Source: AP-15 sp963736715 (GTDB taxonomy: Bacteria > Pseudomonadota > Alphaproteobacteria > ATCC43930 > CGMCC-115725). From it: a stretch of 64,000 bases of DNA. The notes below the pieces were generated by a model. That model saw only the letters and a list, made by a program, of their open reading frames with translations, had not been told where the DNA came from and searched no databases. The stretch's first letter is position 1, and each line of letters starts with the position of its first letter. This document shows, one piece after another, positions 16,954-25,358 of this stretch. The DNA is taken from NCBI GenBank assembly GCA_963736715.1, contig CAVTQA010000020.1:1-64000 (forward strand). Reading direction: 5' to 3'. A program made the translations under genes and the position numbers.

Positions 16954-17159
16954 TGGGACACAGCGGAGTTATTGCCAAGCTCAAGCGACACGAAGCCGAG
17001 TTGAATCGGCTCGGCGTTGAGCATCTCTACCTGTTCGGTGCGACCGCCCGGGGGGAGGCGCGTGAAGACTCCGATGTCGATCTGTTCTTTGACCATCCCG
17101 ACGGATCTCTCGGACCTTTCGCCTTGATTGAGGTAAAAGAGGCGGCCGCTCTCTTGTAA
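16953..17159 (+). CDS. MNT-type nucleotidyltransferase, C-terminally cut
   Basis: A 68-residue protein with LYLFGATARGEAREDSDVDLFF, the minimal nucleotidyltransferase motif (Gly-Ala/Ser, then DxD) of MntA-like proteins. These modify or silence a partner toxin, usually HEPN. Family members have about 100 residues; here the final helix (with the second metal-binding Asp) is missing after EVKEAAALL, where the sequence meets the end of the opposite-strand dioxygenase gene. The ATG overlaps the upstream stop (TAATG). No HEPN partner is seen. The protein could be inactive. Confidence 0.6.
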   Translation: MGHSGVIAKLKRHEAELNRLGVEHLYLFGATARGEAREDSDVDLFFDHPDGSLGPFALIEVKEAAALL

Positions 17160-17941
17160 TAACTGCGGGCGTAGTTCAGCAGCGCGTCGTCCGCGACGGG
17201 CTCGATCGGCGTGAAGTCGCGATGGGCAATCCACTCCGGCCGTGTCGGCGTGCGGATATAGTTCGAGACCGCGCAGAGCGTCAGGTAAACGATGCGGCGC
17301 GGATAAGGCGTGATGTTCGGCGCTGAGCCGTGCACCAGATTGCCGTGGAACATCAGCACCGAGCCGGGCTTCCCGGTCGGCGCAACGATGCCGCCTTCCT
17401 GCGCCAGCCTGGTGACGGTTTCCTTGTCGAGCGTCCATAAAGGATAGGACGTCGTCTCGACATCGTGTTCTGCCGCCAGCGTCCCGTGCTTATGGCTCTT
17501 CGGGATCAACATCAGCGGGCCGTTGATCGCCATCACCTCGTCCATGAACACGGCGATGTTCATCGCACGCGGCTCGGGCATGCCGTCGTCGCGCGCCCAG
17601 GTGCCGTAATCCTGGTGCCATTGCCAGACATCGCCCTCGAACGCCGCCTTCGCGTTGATCTTGAACTGGTGCGTGTAGACCCCTTCGCCAAAGACCTGCT
17701 CCAGCGGTTCGACCAACCGCGGATGCGTTCCCAGGAGGCGAAACGCCTCGTTATAGGTGTGCGCGGCAAAAGCGGTGCGCGGCGCGCCGGTTTTCTCCCG
17801 CCACACCTCTGGGCGACCCGATCGATAGATCTCCTCCGCCTCGTCGCGCAGGACCGCGACTTCCTCGTCGGAGAAGCAGCCGGGCAGGAAGAAATAGCCC
17901 TCCTCCTCAAACTGACGGATCTGCTCGGGCGTGAGTTTCAC
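17027..17941 (-). CDS. phytanoyl-CoA dioxygenase (PhyH) family protein
   Basis: An Fe(II)/2-oxoglutarate oxygenase. I chose the GTG at 17941 because a perfect AGGAGG lies 7 bases upstream and KLTPEQIRQFEEEGYFFLPG is a canonical PhyH start; an upstream GTG at 18028 is less likely. The iron motif is WQWHQDYGTW (HxD), with the distal histidine in FHGNLVHGSAPN; IPKSHKHG is also typical. The family match ends at about DDALLNYARSYY. The last 40 residues read through antisense to the MNT gene, so the original stop was lost in a rearrangement. The substrate is unknown. Confidence 0.8.
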   Translation of the reverse strand: MKLTPEQIRQFEEEGYFFLPGCFSDEEVAVLRDEAEEIYRSGRPEVWREKTGAPRTAFAAHTYNEAFRLLGTHPRLVEPLEQVFGEGVYTHQFKINAKAAFEGDVWQWHQDYGTWARDDGMPEPRAMNIAVFMDEVMAINGPLMLIPKSHKHGTLAAEHDVETTSYPLWTLDKETVTRLAQEGGIVAPTGKPGSVLMFHGNLVHGSAPNITPYPRRIVYLTLCAVSNYIRTPTRPEWIAHRDFTPIEPVADDALLNYARSYYKRAAASFTSIKAKGPRDPSGWSKNRSTSESSRASPRAVAPNR

Positions 17942-18077
17942 GGGCTTTCCTCCTCTACGCACGCGCCGCTCGGCGGCGGTCAGTTCGTTCAGCTGAGTAT
18001 TATAGCCGGTCGCAACAGGGGCGGTCACGCCTTGCTCGGAACCGCGGCGCGTCCGATAAATGTCGCCGACCTCAACC

Positions 18078-19019
18078 CTAGATCAGCCCAAGGTCGCGTA
18101 GGCTGGTATGGCCATTGCCCCCGATGATCAGATGGTCGTGCAAAACGACGCCGAGCGGGGCCGCGGCTTTTTTGATGTCCTGGGTGACGGCGATGTCGGC
18201 CTTGGACGGGGTCGGGTCGCCCGAGGGGTGGTTGTGCACCAGGATTATCGCCGAGGCGCCGAGATCGAGCGCGCGCTTGACGACCTCGCGCGGATAGACC
18301 GGCGTGTGGTCGATCGTGCCCCGCTGTTGGCGCTCATGTTTGATCAGCACGTTCTTGCGGTCGAGGAACAGGATGTGGAACTCCTCGATTTGGTTGTGCG
18401 CGACCTGGGCGTTGCAATAGTCGATCAGCTTGTCCCAGGAATTGACGACCGGCCGCTCCTGCAATTCGAGGCGCATCAGCCGCAGGGCCGCCTCACGCAC
18501 CGATTTGATCGCGGCGATGCCGGCGAGGCCGAGCCCGGCTTCGGACAGCGCCTCGGGGTCGGCGCTCATCACTTTGCCAAAGCCGCCGAAATGCGCGAGG
18601 AGCGACTTCGCCGCCGGCTTCACATCGCCTTGCGGGTTGGCGGCGAACAGCAGCATTTCTAAGAGCTCGTAATCGGGCAGACTCTCGGCCCCGGCCGCAA
18701 CCAGCCGCTCGCGCAGCCTGCGGCGATGGCCGTAATAGTGCGGCACAGCCGTTACCGCTTCGGCGAACTCGTTCCTGCCATGCCCGACGGCGACCGGGAA
18801 CGGCGCCTTCCCGTCTTTGCCATTTTCGACCCCGTCCGTGCCGTATATCTCACGGCACAGCGACTTGACGCGATCATGGTCGGCGGAGTCAAACACCCAT
18901 ACGCGCCGGTCGGGGTTCCATATTCCGCCGAGGCTGCGGGCGCCGGCCGGGAACTTAGGGTGGTACGGGCTGCTGACCGCGATGCGGCCGTCCTCCTCTT
19001 CGACGATCGACAGAGGCAT
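18078..19019 (-). CDS. RadC-family JAB domain protein with extra N-terminal domain
   Basis: Residues about 90-313 form a full RadC protein: a helix-hairpin-helix part (LPDYELLEMLLFAANPQGD, then AGIAAIKSVREAALR) and a JAB/MPN metalloprotease-like domain with the zinc motif HNHPSGDPTPSKAD. Residues 1-75 are additional. They contain GRIAVSSPYHPKFPAGARSLGGIWNPDRRVWVFD followed by LCREIYGTDG, resembling the short HARP-like or phage/plasmid DNA-processing domain found in other replication-related proteins. RadC proteins are linked to mobile elements and DNA processing; their biochemical role is unclear. The gene looks intact. Confidence 0.82.
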   Translation of the reverse strand: MPLSIVEEEDGRIAVSSPYHPKFPAGARSLGGIWNPDRRVWVFDSADHDRVKSLCREIYGTDGVENGKDGKAPFPVAVGHGRNEFAEAVTAVPHYYGHRRRLRERLVAAGAESLPDYELLEMLLFAANPQGDVKPAAKSLLAHFGGFGKVMSADPEALSEAGLGLAGIAAIKSVREAALRLMRLELQERPVVNSWDKLIDYCNAQVAHNQIEEFHILFLDRKNVLIKHERQQRGTIDHTPVYPREVVKRALDLGASAIILVHNHPSGDPTPSKADIAVTQDIKKAAAPLGVVLHDHLIIGGNGHTSLRDLGLI

Positions 19020-19140
19020 TCAGCGCCCCGCTTTCAGCATACCGAAGCAATGAACTTGGACGGTCGTTAGTGCACTCTCTCACGAATTGGGTTAAGGCCT
19101 CGTTAAGCATCTCCGCCCAAACCGTTCCGCTCGCATCCAC

Positions 19141-20295
19141 TCACTGCTGCTGGGCAAACCGCAGCAGCAGCTCGCTGACCCGCTCGGGTTGTTCTTGTTG
19201 CACCCAATGCCCGGCACCGTCGATAAGATGGCAGCCGAGCATGCGGGTGCACGCGCTCTGCTGCATGCGCTCGAAATTACCGGGACGCTGGTAGGTGCCC
19301 CAGTCGCTCTTGCCGGCGATGAAGATTGAAGGCACGTCGATCGTGCGGCCCGAGAATAGCTCCAGCTCGGCATCGTAGAGGCCTTGCGTGCGGGCGCGAT
19401 ACCACTGCAATCCACCCTGGAAACCGGTGCGTTCGTATTCGGTGCTGTAGACGCGGAGTTCGCCCTCCGGAAGCCATTGGCAGGAGGCAATTTCGGCAGC
19501 GGAGGGCATCACCGGCGCCACCGTCTCGGCCATGTTCTTGTCCAGATCCATTATGTAATAGGTTGGCATTTTGGCCAATTCGCTGGCGGTCCACGATTTC
19601 AACGGAAATGGCTTGTTCCCCGTCCAATCCGCACTTTTGTAGTGGAAATAGCCTCGCAGAAAAGCGTGGACGCCTTGCGGGCAGTGCCGCATATCGGCAT
19701 TGGCCGGGCGGGTCGAGTAATACCACTGGTAATGCTTGCGGGGGCGGTCCAGCTTAGCCAATTCATCGTGGATGCTGTTGTCGGGCGGTTTCGACTGTGA
19801 CGGGTTGTCGGCGGTATCGAAGGGCAGCGCCGGCGGGCCGGCAAAGGGTGCGCTCATCAGAGCGACTGAGCGAAACACGTCGGGGCGCACGAGGGCGCAC
19901 CAAGCCGCGACCGAAGCTCCGAAATCGTGCCCCCCGACGAGTGCGACTTCGCGATAGCCGAGCGCCGAGACTAGCCTCAACGCGTCCCTGATCGCATTCA
20001 GAATGCGAAACGAGCCGAGGTCCCCATCATATTCCGCGTCCCACCCGGTCGTGCGACCATAACCCCGCTGGTCGGGCGCCACGACGCGGAAGCCTGCGGC
20101 GGCGAGCGGCACCATCACCTTTCGCCAGGAGTAGGCGAGTTCCGGGAAGCCGTGCAGGAGCAGGACCAGCGGCCGGCCGCGTGTCTCGAAGCCGGCCTCC
20201 AGCACGTGCATTCTCAGCCCGTTGATGTCGCGCACAAACCGGGATCGGATGCCGGACGGAAGAACATCATCCGGCAGCGGCGGCAGCTCGGTCAT
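19141..20295 (-). CDS. epoxide hydrolase-like alpha/beta hydrolase
   Basis: A 384-residue cytoplasmic hydrolase. The oxyanion segment is LLLHGFPELAYSWR, the nucleophile elbow GGHDFGASVAAW gives Asp as nucleophile, DQRGYGRT precedes it, and the C-terminal histidine is in GAGHWVQQEQPERV. This arrangement is that of soluble epoxide hydrolases, which open epoxides to diols. I took the ATG at 20295, preceded by GAGAGG, rather than an upstream start that would add a basic tail. The cap domain is long, with YYSTRPANADM. It is divergent from the decayed hydantoinase. Confidence 0.85.
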   Translation of the reverse strand: MTELPPLPDDVLPSGIRSRFVRDINGLRMHVLEAGFETRGRPLVLLLHGFPELAYSWRKVMVPLAAAGFRVVAPDQRGYGRTTGWDAEYDGDLGSFRILNAIRDALRLVSALGYREVALVGGHDFGASVAAWCALVRPDVFRSVALMSAPFAGPPALPFDTADNPSQSKPPDNSIHDELAKLDRPRKHYQWYYSTRPANADMRHCPQGVHAFLRGYFHYKSADWTGNKPFPLKSWTASELAKMPTYYIMDLDKNMAETVAPVMPSAAEIASCQWLPEGELRVYSTEYERTGFQGGLQWYRARTQGLYDAELELFSGRTIDVPSIFIAGKSDWGTYQRPGNFERMQQSACTRMLGCHLIDGAGHWVQQEQPERVSELLLRFAQQQ

Positions 20296-20498
20296 TTCTA
20301 CCTCTCGTGATCTTGTGGGGTTGATCCTCGCTTCTATTTCTCGAGAGTATCGTGGCTTTCGTCGGGAGCGCGAGGGTCGATCACGCCTGCGCCAGACAGG
20401 TCGCACGCCGCTCCGAACGCCGGTATCTCGATCTGCATCGCCCGGCAGCGATGTCCCGCGATTATCAGAAACGGATCAGCAAAGAGCGGGACTGACCA

Positions 20499-21490
20499 AT
20501 GGTGTGGCGGATCGGCATCGATTCGGGTGGTACATTCACCGATATCTGCCTGTTCGACGAGAGCAGCGGCCGCATCGCGGTTTGGAAAGTCTCCTCCACC
20601 CCTGCCGATCCCTCGAATGCGATCGCAGAGGGGGTCGGCGAGGCACTCTCTCAGATGGGCGCGAAAGCAAACGATGTTTCGTATTTCGGCCACGGGACGA
20701 CAGTGGCGACCAATGCGCTGATTTAGCATCGCGGCTTACCAACCGGTTTGATCACCAGTGACGGTTTTCGCGATCTTCTCGAAATCGGCCGGCAAAAAAG
20801 ACCCGACCTTTACGATCTGCAGGCGGACAAGCCGCCTGTTCTCGTCGACCGCAGGCTACGCATTGAAGTGCCCGAACGCCTGCGCCATGACGGGCGCGTC
20901 GAAACCGTGCTCGACCAGACTGCGGTACGCAACGCAGTGCGCGTTTTGCGGGATGCCCGCGTCAAGGCAGTCGCCGTCTGCTTTCTCTACAGCTTCCTTG
21001 ATCCCACGCACGAGGCCGCGGCGCGGCGCATCGTCACCGACGAATTCCCTGAAGCCTTCGTTTGCGCCTCGCACGAGGTGGCGCCCGAGTTCCGCGAATA
21101 CGAGCGGCTGTCCACGACCGTAGTCAACGCGTATCTCGGACCGATCATGGCGTTCTATATTCGGGGCGTTGCCGACCGGCTGACAGCGCTCGGCATCACC
21201 GCGACGCCATATCTGACGCAATCCAATGGCGGCGTGATCGATTTCGACACGGCGGCACGTCCACCGATGTCGCCCTGATGCAGGAGGGCGAGGCTCGCCC
21301 GCGAGGCGGTGGTCCACGGCTATCCGATCAAGGCCCCGATGCTCGACATCCATACGGTTGGAGCCGGCGGTGGATCGATCGCGTTCGTCGACACCGGCGG
21401 GTTGTTTAAAGTCGGGCCGCGCAGCGCCGGCGCCGATCCGGGGCCGGCCTGCTACGACTGCGGCAATGACGAGCCGGCGGCTATGGCCTT
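20499..21490 (+). pseudogene. hydantoinase/oxoprolinase (HyuA) remnant
   Basis: From 20499 the frame gives WRIGIDSGGTFTDICLFDE, the ATP-binding start of HyuA-type ATP-dependent hydantoinases/oxoprolinases (usually about 690 residues). An in-frame TAG at 20724 replaces a codon in NALIxHRG. The frame then continues (DGFRDLLEIGRQKRPDLYDL, PEFREYERLSTTVVNAYLGP) to about 21265. There, some 35 codons around the GGTSTDVALMQEGEA segment are lost or shifted. The sense resumes in another frame with VVHGYPIKAPMLDIHTVGAGGGSIAF and stops at about 21490. At least three lesions are present, and the C-terminal half is absent. Confidence 0.75.
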
Positions 21491-21682
21491 GCTTCCGAGC
21501 GCGATCTTGGGGCGGTCGAGCGCGACCTTGCTAATCAATGCATCGATCTCGCCACCGTGGCGGCAATGTATCCTGAGTTTCGAAGATGATTGCCGGCACT
21601 GAAGCGCGGCGAAGTCGTCGGCGAGCCCATATGAGCGTCGGCGTAAGCCGTGGCGTGCTTATGAGACGCCTGCATCCTATCG

Positions 21683-22465
21683 CTACTCCATGAACCAGCC
21701 GTGACTGACGACCAATGACTGACCGGTCAGCGCGTTTGTCTTGAAGCCGGCGAAGAACAGCACCGCTTCGGCGACATCCTCGATGGTCGTGAACTCGCCG
21801 TCGACGGTGTCCTTCAGCATGACGTGTTTGATGACGTCCTCTTCGGTGATGCCGAGCTCTTTTGCCTGCTCGGGGATCTGCTTGTCGACCAGCGGGGTGC
21901 GCACAAAGCCTGGGCAGACGACGTTGGCGCGCACGTTGTACTGGGCTCCCTCCTTCGCCACCACGCGACAGAGTCCGAGCAACCCGTGCTTGGCGGTGAC
22001 GTAGGGCGCCTTCAGCACCGAAGCCTGCTTGGAATGCACCGAGCCCATATAGATGATGCTGCCAGATTTTGCCTTGTACATGTGCTTCAAGCAAGCCTTG
22101 GTCGTCAGAAAGGCACCGTCGAGATGGATCGCCAGCAGGCGTTTCCAGTCGGCAAACGGGAAGTCTACGACCGGGTCGACGATCTGGATCCCGGCATTGC
22201 TGACCAGCACGTCGATCCGGCCATATTTTGCCATCGTGTCGGCGACGCCTTTCTCGACCGCGGCCTCATCGGCCACGTTCATGCCAACCGCAAAGGCATC
22301 CGAGCCTTTTTCCTTAATCTCCCGCACGGTCGCGTCCGCAGCGTCGAGATTGAGGTCGGCGATAACCGGAGTGCCGCCCTCGGCGGCGAAGCGCAGCGCG
22401 ATCTCCTTACCGATGCCGCTGGCCGCGCCGGTAATAATGGCCACCCTTCCATCGAAACGGGACAT
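21683..22465 (-). CDS. 3-hydroxybutyrate dehydrogenase (SDR)
   Basis: A 260-residue short-chain dehydrogenase that interconverts 3-hydroxybutyrate and acetoacetate with NAD, in ketone-body and PHB turnover. The cofactor motif TGAASGIG is at residues 12-19, NAG at about 90, and the Ser/Tyr/Lys triad sits in GSVHSKQASVLKAPYVTAKHG. The C-terminal ALTGQSLVVSHGWFM is typical. The ATG at 22465 is used. Immediately upstream on the same strand is the last 23 codons of an acetoacetate decarboxylase, the usual partner gene, so the operon has lost its first member. Confidence 0.85.
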   Translation of the reverse strand: MSRFDGRVAIITGAASGIGKEIALRFAAEGGTPVIADLNLDAADATVREIKEKGSDAFAVGMNVADEAAVEKGVADTMAKYGRIDVLVSNAGIQIVDPVVDFPFADWKRLLAIHLDGAFLTTKACLKHMYKAKSGSIIYMGSVHSKQASVLKAPYVTAKHGLLGLCRVVAKEGAQYNVRANVVCPGFVRTPLVDKQIPEQAKELGITEEDVIKHVMLKDTVDGEFTTIEDVAEAVLFFAGFKTNALTGQSLVVSHGWFME

Positions 22466-22488
22466 TGCGATTTTCCTTTTAGCGTGAC

Positions 22489-22560
22489 TTAAGCGTCTTT
22501 CAGGTAGTCGAATACAACCTCGCCGAGCCCGACCGTCAGGTCGGTTACATAATGAGTGCC
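22489..22560 (-). pseudogene. acetoacetate decarboxylase C-terminal stub
   Basis: The minus strand encodes THYVTDLTVGLGEVVFDYLKDA and a stop, which matches the C-terminus of acetoacetate decarboxylases (typically ADLTLGLGEVVHDYL). Only about 23 residues remain; upstream, the sequence switches at about 22560 to a piece of phosphoglucomutase on the other strand. The stub ends 23 bases before the 3-hydroxybutyrate dehydrogenase start, as expected for an adc-bdh operon. Confidence 0.5.
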
Positions 22561-22650
22561 GGCTGTTCTCGACGATCCCGAACAATGGGTCAGCTTTGGC
22601 ACCAGCGGGCATAGCGGCTCGCCTTTTCGCGGTTGGTTCACCCGAAGACC
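22553..22650 (+). pseudogene. phosphoglucomutase N-terminal stub
   Basis: The plus strand reads PAVLDDPEQWVSFGTSGHSGSPFRGWFT, which resembles the start of alpha-D-glucose-specific phosphoglucomutases, where FGTSGHRGS precedes the catalytic region. In this copy the Arg is replaced by Ser. Nothing of the remaining 500 residues follows. The piece abuts the decarboxylase stub, forming a fragment-fragment junction. Confidence 0.4.
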
Positions 22651-22714
22651 ATATTCTGTGATCACCCCAGCCATAAGCGACTACCGGCGCGGTTTTCGGC
22701 GGGTGGATGTACAA

Positions 22715-23500
22715 TCAGGGTTTCGCCGGGAGCGCTCTTGCCTTCCACAAATCCCAGGCGCGCAACAGGACGCCGGCGTTGGTCGCGGTCGCCTTGGCCG
22801 CTTCCTCGTCGTTCAAAAAGACAACCTGGCCCTGCCCGAGCTGCAGCGCCTCGGCTTCGAGCCGGGCATTGACCTCGGTATAGATCGCGCGGAAGACAGC
22901 TTCCTGGAGGGAGGGGGCGACGACGACATCCCCATGGCCGCGCATCAGTGCGACCGGCGCGGTTCCGAGTGCGTGCGCCAGCGCCGCGCCGAGTTCGGGC
23001 GTGCGGATCAGCATATCGGTAGCCGGGCCGCCCGCCTCACGAATCTCGAACACCGGCGCCCCGCCCGCCAGGAACGAGCTCAAATGGAACACCGGCCGAA
23101 GTTTTACGCTGGTCACCCCGAACGGGATCACCGCGGGCGAATGGCTGTGCACGACCGCCTTTATCGCGCGATGGGCCTTGTAGATCTCGCTGTGGATAAA
23201 TCGTTCGAGATAGACAGCCCGGCCCTTCGGTTCGATCGCATTGCCGTCGCGGTCGAATTCCATAATGTCGGCGGCGGTGACCAGGCCGGGCGCCATGCTG
23301 CGCGCCAACAGGAAATGCTCGGGGTTCTTGTCGTGACGCACGCTGACGTGGCCGAAGCCGTCGACGACCCCTTGATCATAGAGGATGCGATTGGCGGCGA
23401 CGAGGTCCTCGATCAGCGCCGAATCCGCTGTAGGCGGCTGCGCCGCGGCGGATGACGCAGTCATGACCAGCCCCAATAGCACGCCCCAAAACTTGAACAT
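22715..23500 (-). CDS. exported class II aldolase/adducin-family protein
   Basis: A 261-residue protein with a clear signal peptide (MFKFWGVLLGLVMTASSAAAQ, cut after AAA), followed by a class II aldolase fold: GFGHVSVRHDKNPEHFLLAR, then HSHSPAVIPFG with the zinc histidines, and LMRGHGDVVVAP with the third. Class II aldolases normally work in the cytosol on sugar phosphates, so an exported version is unusual. The ATG at 23500 is preceded by GGGAGGGGAG. An upstream extension would put the signal peptide inside the protein, so I reject it. The substrate is unknown. Confidence 0.75.
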   Translation of the reverse strand: MFKFWGVLLGLVMTASSAAAQPPTADSALIEDLVAANRILYDQGVVDGFGHVSVRHDKNPEHFLLARSMAPGLVTAADIMEFDRDGNAIEPKGRAVYLERFIHSEIYKAHRAIKAVVHSHSPAVIPFGVTSVKLRPVFHLSSFLAGGAPVFEIREAGGPATDMLIRTPELGAALAHALGTAPVALMRGHGDVVVAPSLQEAVFRAIYTEVNARLEAEALQLGQGQVVFLNDEEAAKATATNAGVLLRAWDLWKARALPAKP

Positions 23501-23531
23501 CGATGCATGCTCCCCTCCCGGCGACATTCCA

Positions 23532-23557
23532 GCGATCTTATCTGGCGATCTTATCTG
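23532..23557. repeat. 13-bp perfect tandem repeat in divergent promoter region
   Basis: GCGATCTTATCTG occurs twice back to back at 23532-23544 and 23545-23557, between the exported aldolase gene (minus strand) and the DUF3750 gene (plus strand). Direct repeats at one-turn spacing in a divergent spacer can be operator half-sites; this is inference. No clear -35/-10 pair is visible around it. Confidence 0.6.
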
Positions 23558-23631
23558 ACGAACCCCGGCGCTCGCTACGCCGGCGTAGTGGTGGTCGTCG
23601 GGCGTGTCGTAGTAGTGTCCCCAAGGGGTCC

Positions 23632-24381
23632 ATGAATATCGCAAACTCGTTCGGTCTGTTGCTGCTCGCGCTGTTCGTGCTGCCGGTGCTGGTTAGCGGT
23701 TGCCTGCCCTATGGGCGCAATGGGGTGCCGTGGTACGAGGCGCGCCGCGACTCCAGTGGCCTTGCACCCGACCCGGCGACCACGCCGGAAGCCGTGGTTC
23801 AGGTCTATGCCGCACGCGCGGTCTCCTGGCGGGGGGTGCTCGCAGTGCACACCTGGATCGCGGTGAAGCCGACCGGGGCCCAACGCTATACGCGGTACGA
23901 GGTGCTGGGCTTCGGCGTCGCCGATGGCGCCCCGGCGGTTCGTGTCGACCGGATGGGTCCCGACAATTATTGGTTCGGCGCCCGACCACGGGTCATCGTT
24001 GACCGGCGGGGACCTGGTATCGACGCGATGATCGAGGAAATCCGTGCCGCGGTCGCCCGGTATCCCTATCCGCACGAGTATCGCGCCTGGCCCGGCCCCA
24101 ACAGCAACACGTTCACCGCGTATATAGCTCGCCAGGTCCCCGGGCTCGGCCTCGACCTGCCGTCGAATGCGGTCGGCAAAGATTTCTTGCCCGGAGGTGC
24201 GTTGTTTGCGGCGGCGCCCAGCGGCTCCGGGTTTCAGGTTTCACTCTATGGCCTTGCCGGCGTCCTCCTCGCCGTCGACGAGGGGTTCGAGCTGAATGTC
24301 CTGGGGCTCAATATCGGCGTCGACGCCGCTGTGCCGGCGCTAAAGCTGCCGGCGATCGGCCGATTAGGGCTGGACCGCTAA
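23632..24381 (+). CDS. DUF3750 lipoprotein
   Basis: A 249-residue envelope protein. The signal peptide NSFGLLLLALFVLPVLVSGC carries a lipobox (VSGC, Cys24), so it is likely lipid-anchored. The body matches DUF3750: VQVYAARAVSWRGVLAVHTWIA, RYEVLGFG, DNYWFGARP, and YPYPHEYRAWPGPNSNTFTAYIAR, with Trp, His and Asn placed as in that family. The C-terminus, with LPAIGRLGLDR, is also typical. The ATG at 23632 is used. The function of DUF3750 is unknown; its residue pattern suggests a papain-like or NlpC-like fold, which I offer only as inference. Confidence 0.8.
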   Translation: MNIANSFGLLLLALFVLPVLVSGCLPYGRNGVPWYEARRDSSGLAPDPATTPEAVVQVYAARAVSWRGVLAVHTWIAVKPTGAQRYTRYEVLGFGVADGAPAVRVDRMGPDNYWFGARPRVIVDRRGPGIDAMIEEIRAAVARYPYPHEYRAWPGPNSNTFTAYIARQVPGLGLDLPSNAVGKDFLPGGALFAAAPSGSGFQVSLYGLAGVLLAVDEGFELNVLGLNIGVDAAVPALKLPAIGRLGLDR

Positions 24382-24531
24382 TCCCGCGAGCACCCCCCCT
24401 AAGAAGGGACGCCACCACGATTGACGCCGCGCGCGAACCGGCGCAAGGAGGGCTGGGAATATTACGAGCGACACTCACTCGTCGGAGAAAGCGGGAGATG
24501 TCAGCTCATCTTTGGGAGGAACCCGAGGCAC

Positions 24532-24999
24532 ATGCTGGACACCGATGATCTGGCGCTGTGGTATGCGCTCAATCAGCTGATGACCAACTACTGGGCCGAC
24601 GTGGATCACAACGGCGGCAGCCGGGCGCACGAGTTTTATTTGCCGGAGGCGCTCTTCGCGGTCGGCAACAACCGGTTCGAAGGAGCAGAAAAGGTCCGTG
24701 CCTTCTATGCTCGGCGGCGGCAGCACGGCACTACCACCACCCGTCACCTGGTCAGCAATCTCCGGGTACTCCAGGACGATGCCCGTTGCGTCTGGACGGT
24801 CGGGGTGATGAGCCTCTACCGCGCCGACGGCCGGCCACCCTTTCGGTGGGCAAAACCGCCCGCCATGATTGCGGATTTCGAAGCCCAATGCGTGCTCGGC
24901 GACGACCGGCTGTGGCGTTTTCAGTCGCACGTCCTGCGGCCGATTTTTGTCGGCAGCGACCTTCCGGCTTCGATCTCGATCGACCCCCAACGCCTGTAA
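24532..24999 (+). CDS. NTF2-like (SnoaL-type) protein
   Basis: A 155-residue protein with an NTF2-like cone fold. It opens with an N-terminal helix (DDLALWYALNQLMTNYWADVDHNGGSRAHEFYLPEALF), continues with FEGAEKVRAFYARRRQHG and TTTRHLVSNLRVL, and closes with beta strands ending in VLRPIF. Family members include dehydratases, isomerases and ring-hydroxylating small subunits. The HisTrp-rich core could be catalytic, but the substrate is unknown. The ATG at 24532 follows a GAGG site; an upstream start at 24421 would add a poorly conserved 37-residue tail. Confidence 0.7.
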   Translation: MLDTDDLALWYALNQLMTNYWADVDHNGGSRAHEFYLPEALFAVGNNRFEGAEKVRAFYARRRQHGTTTTRHLVSNLRVLQDDARCVWTVGVMSLYRADGRPPFRWAKPPAMIADFEAQCVLGDDRLWRFQSHVLRPIFVGSDLPASISIDPQRL

Positions 25000-25032
25000 G
25001 GACACCTGCGCGGTGTGAGGGCGTCCGTTCTC

Positions 25033-25323
25033 TCACCTCCAGAAATTCGCCCATTTCCGGGTTTCGACCATCAGCCCTTGCTTGATCCGCTCGATGCCGG
25101 GCGCGGCGGCGCGGTAGCCCAATTCTACAGCCTCGTCGAGGGCACGGAACGACCACATCTCGATCGACCCGAGCTCCGGGTGGATCGATATGTCGGCCGC
25201 GGTGCGGTTCGCCGCGACCTCGGCCACTTGTTCGGGCTGCTGCTTAACCGGAATGCGGACGCTTCGTCCCTTTTCGGGTTGGGAATGGAGCTTGGCGTAA
25301 CACCGGCGCTCCTGCTGTGGCAA
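25033..25323 (-). pseudogene. possible patatin-like phospholipase C-terminal remnant
   Basis: The frame gives AADISIHPELGSIEMWSFRALDEAVELGYRAA, which is similar in pattern to the end of bacterial patatin-like phospholipases (IxPELGxI...SF...DEAIxxGY.AA). The nucleophile GxSxG and Asp catalytic motifs are not present upstream, where the frame is lost at about 25323. It is best read as a 3' relic. Confidence 0.35.
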
Positions 25324-25358
25324 TCAAGTGTATCGGCTCGGCGTAGATGATCCAACGC

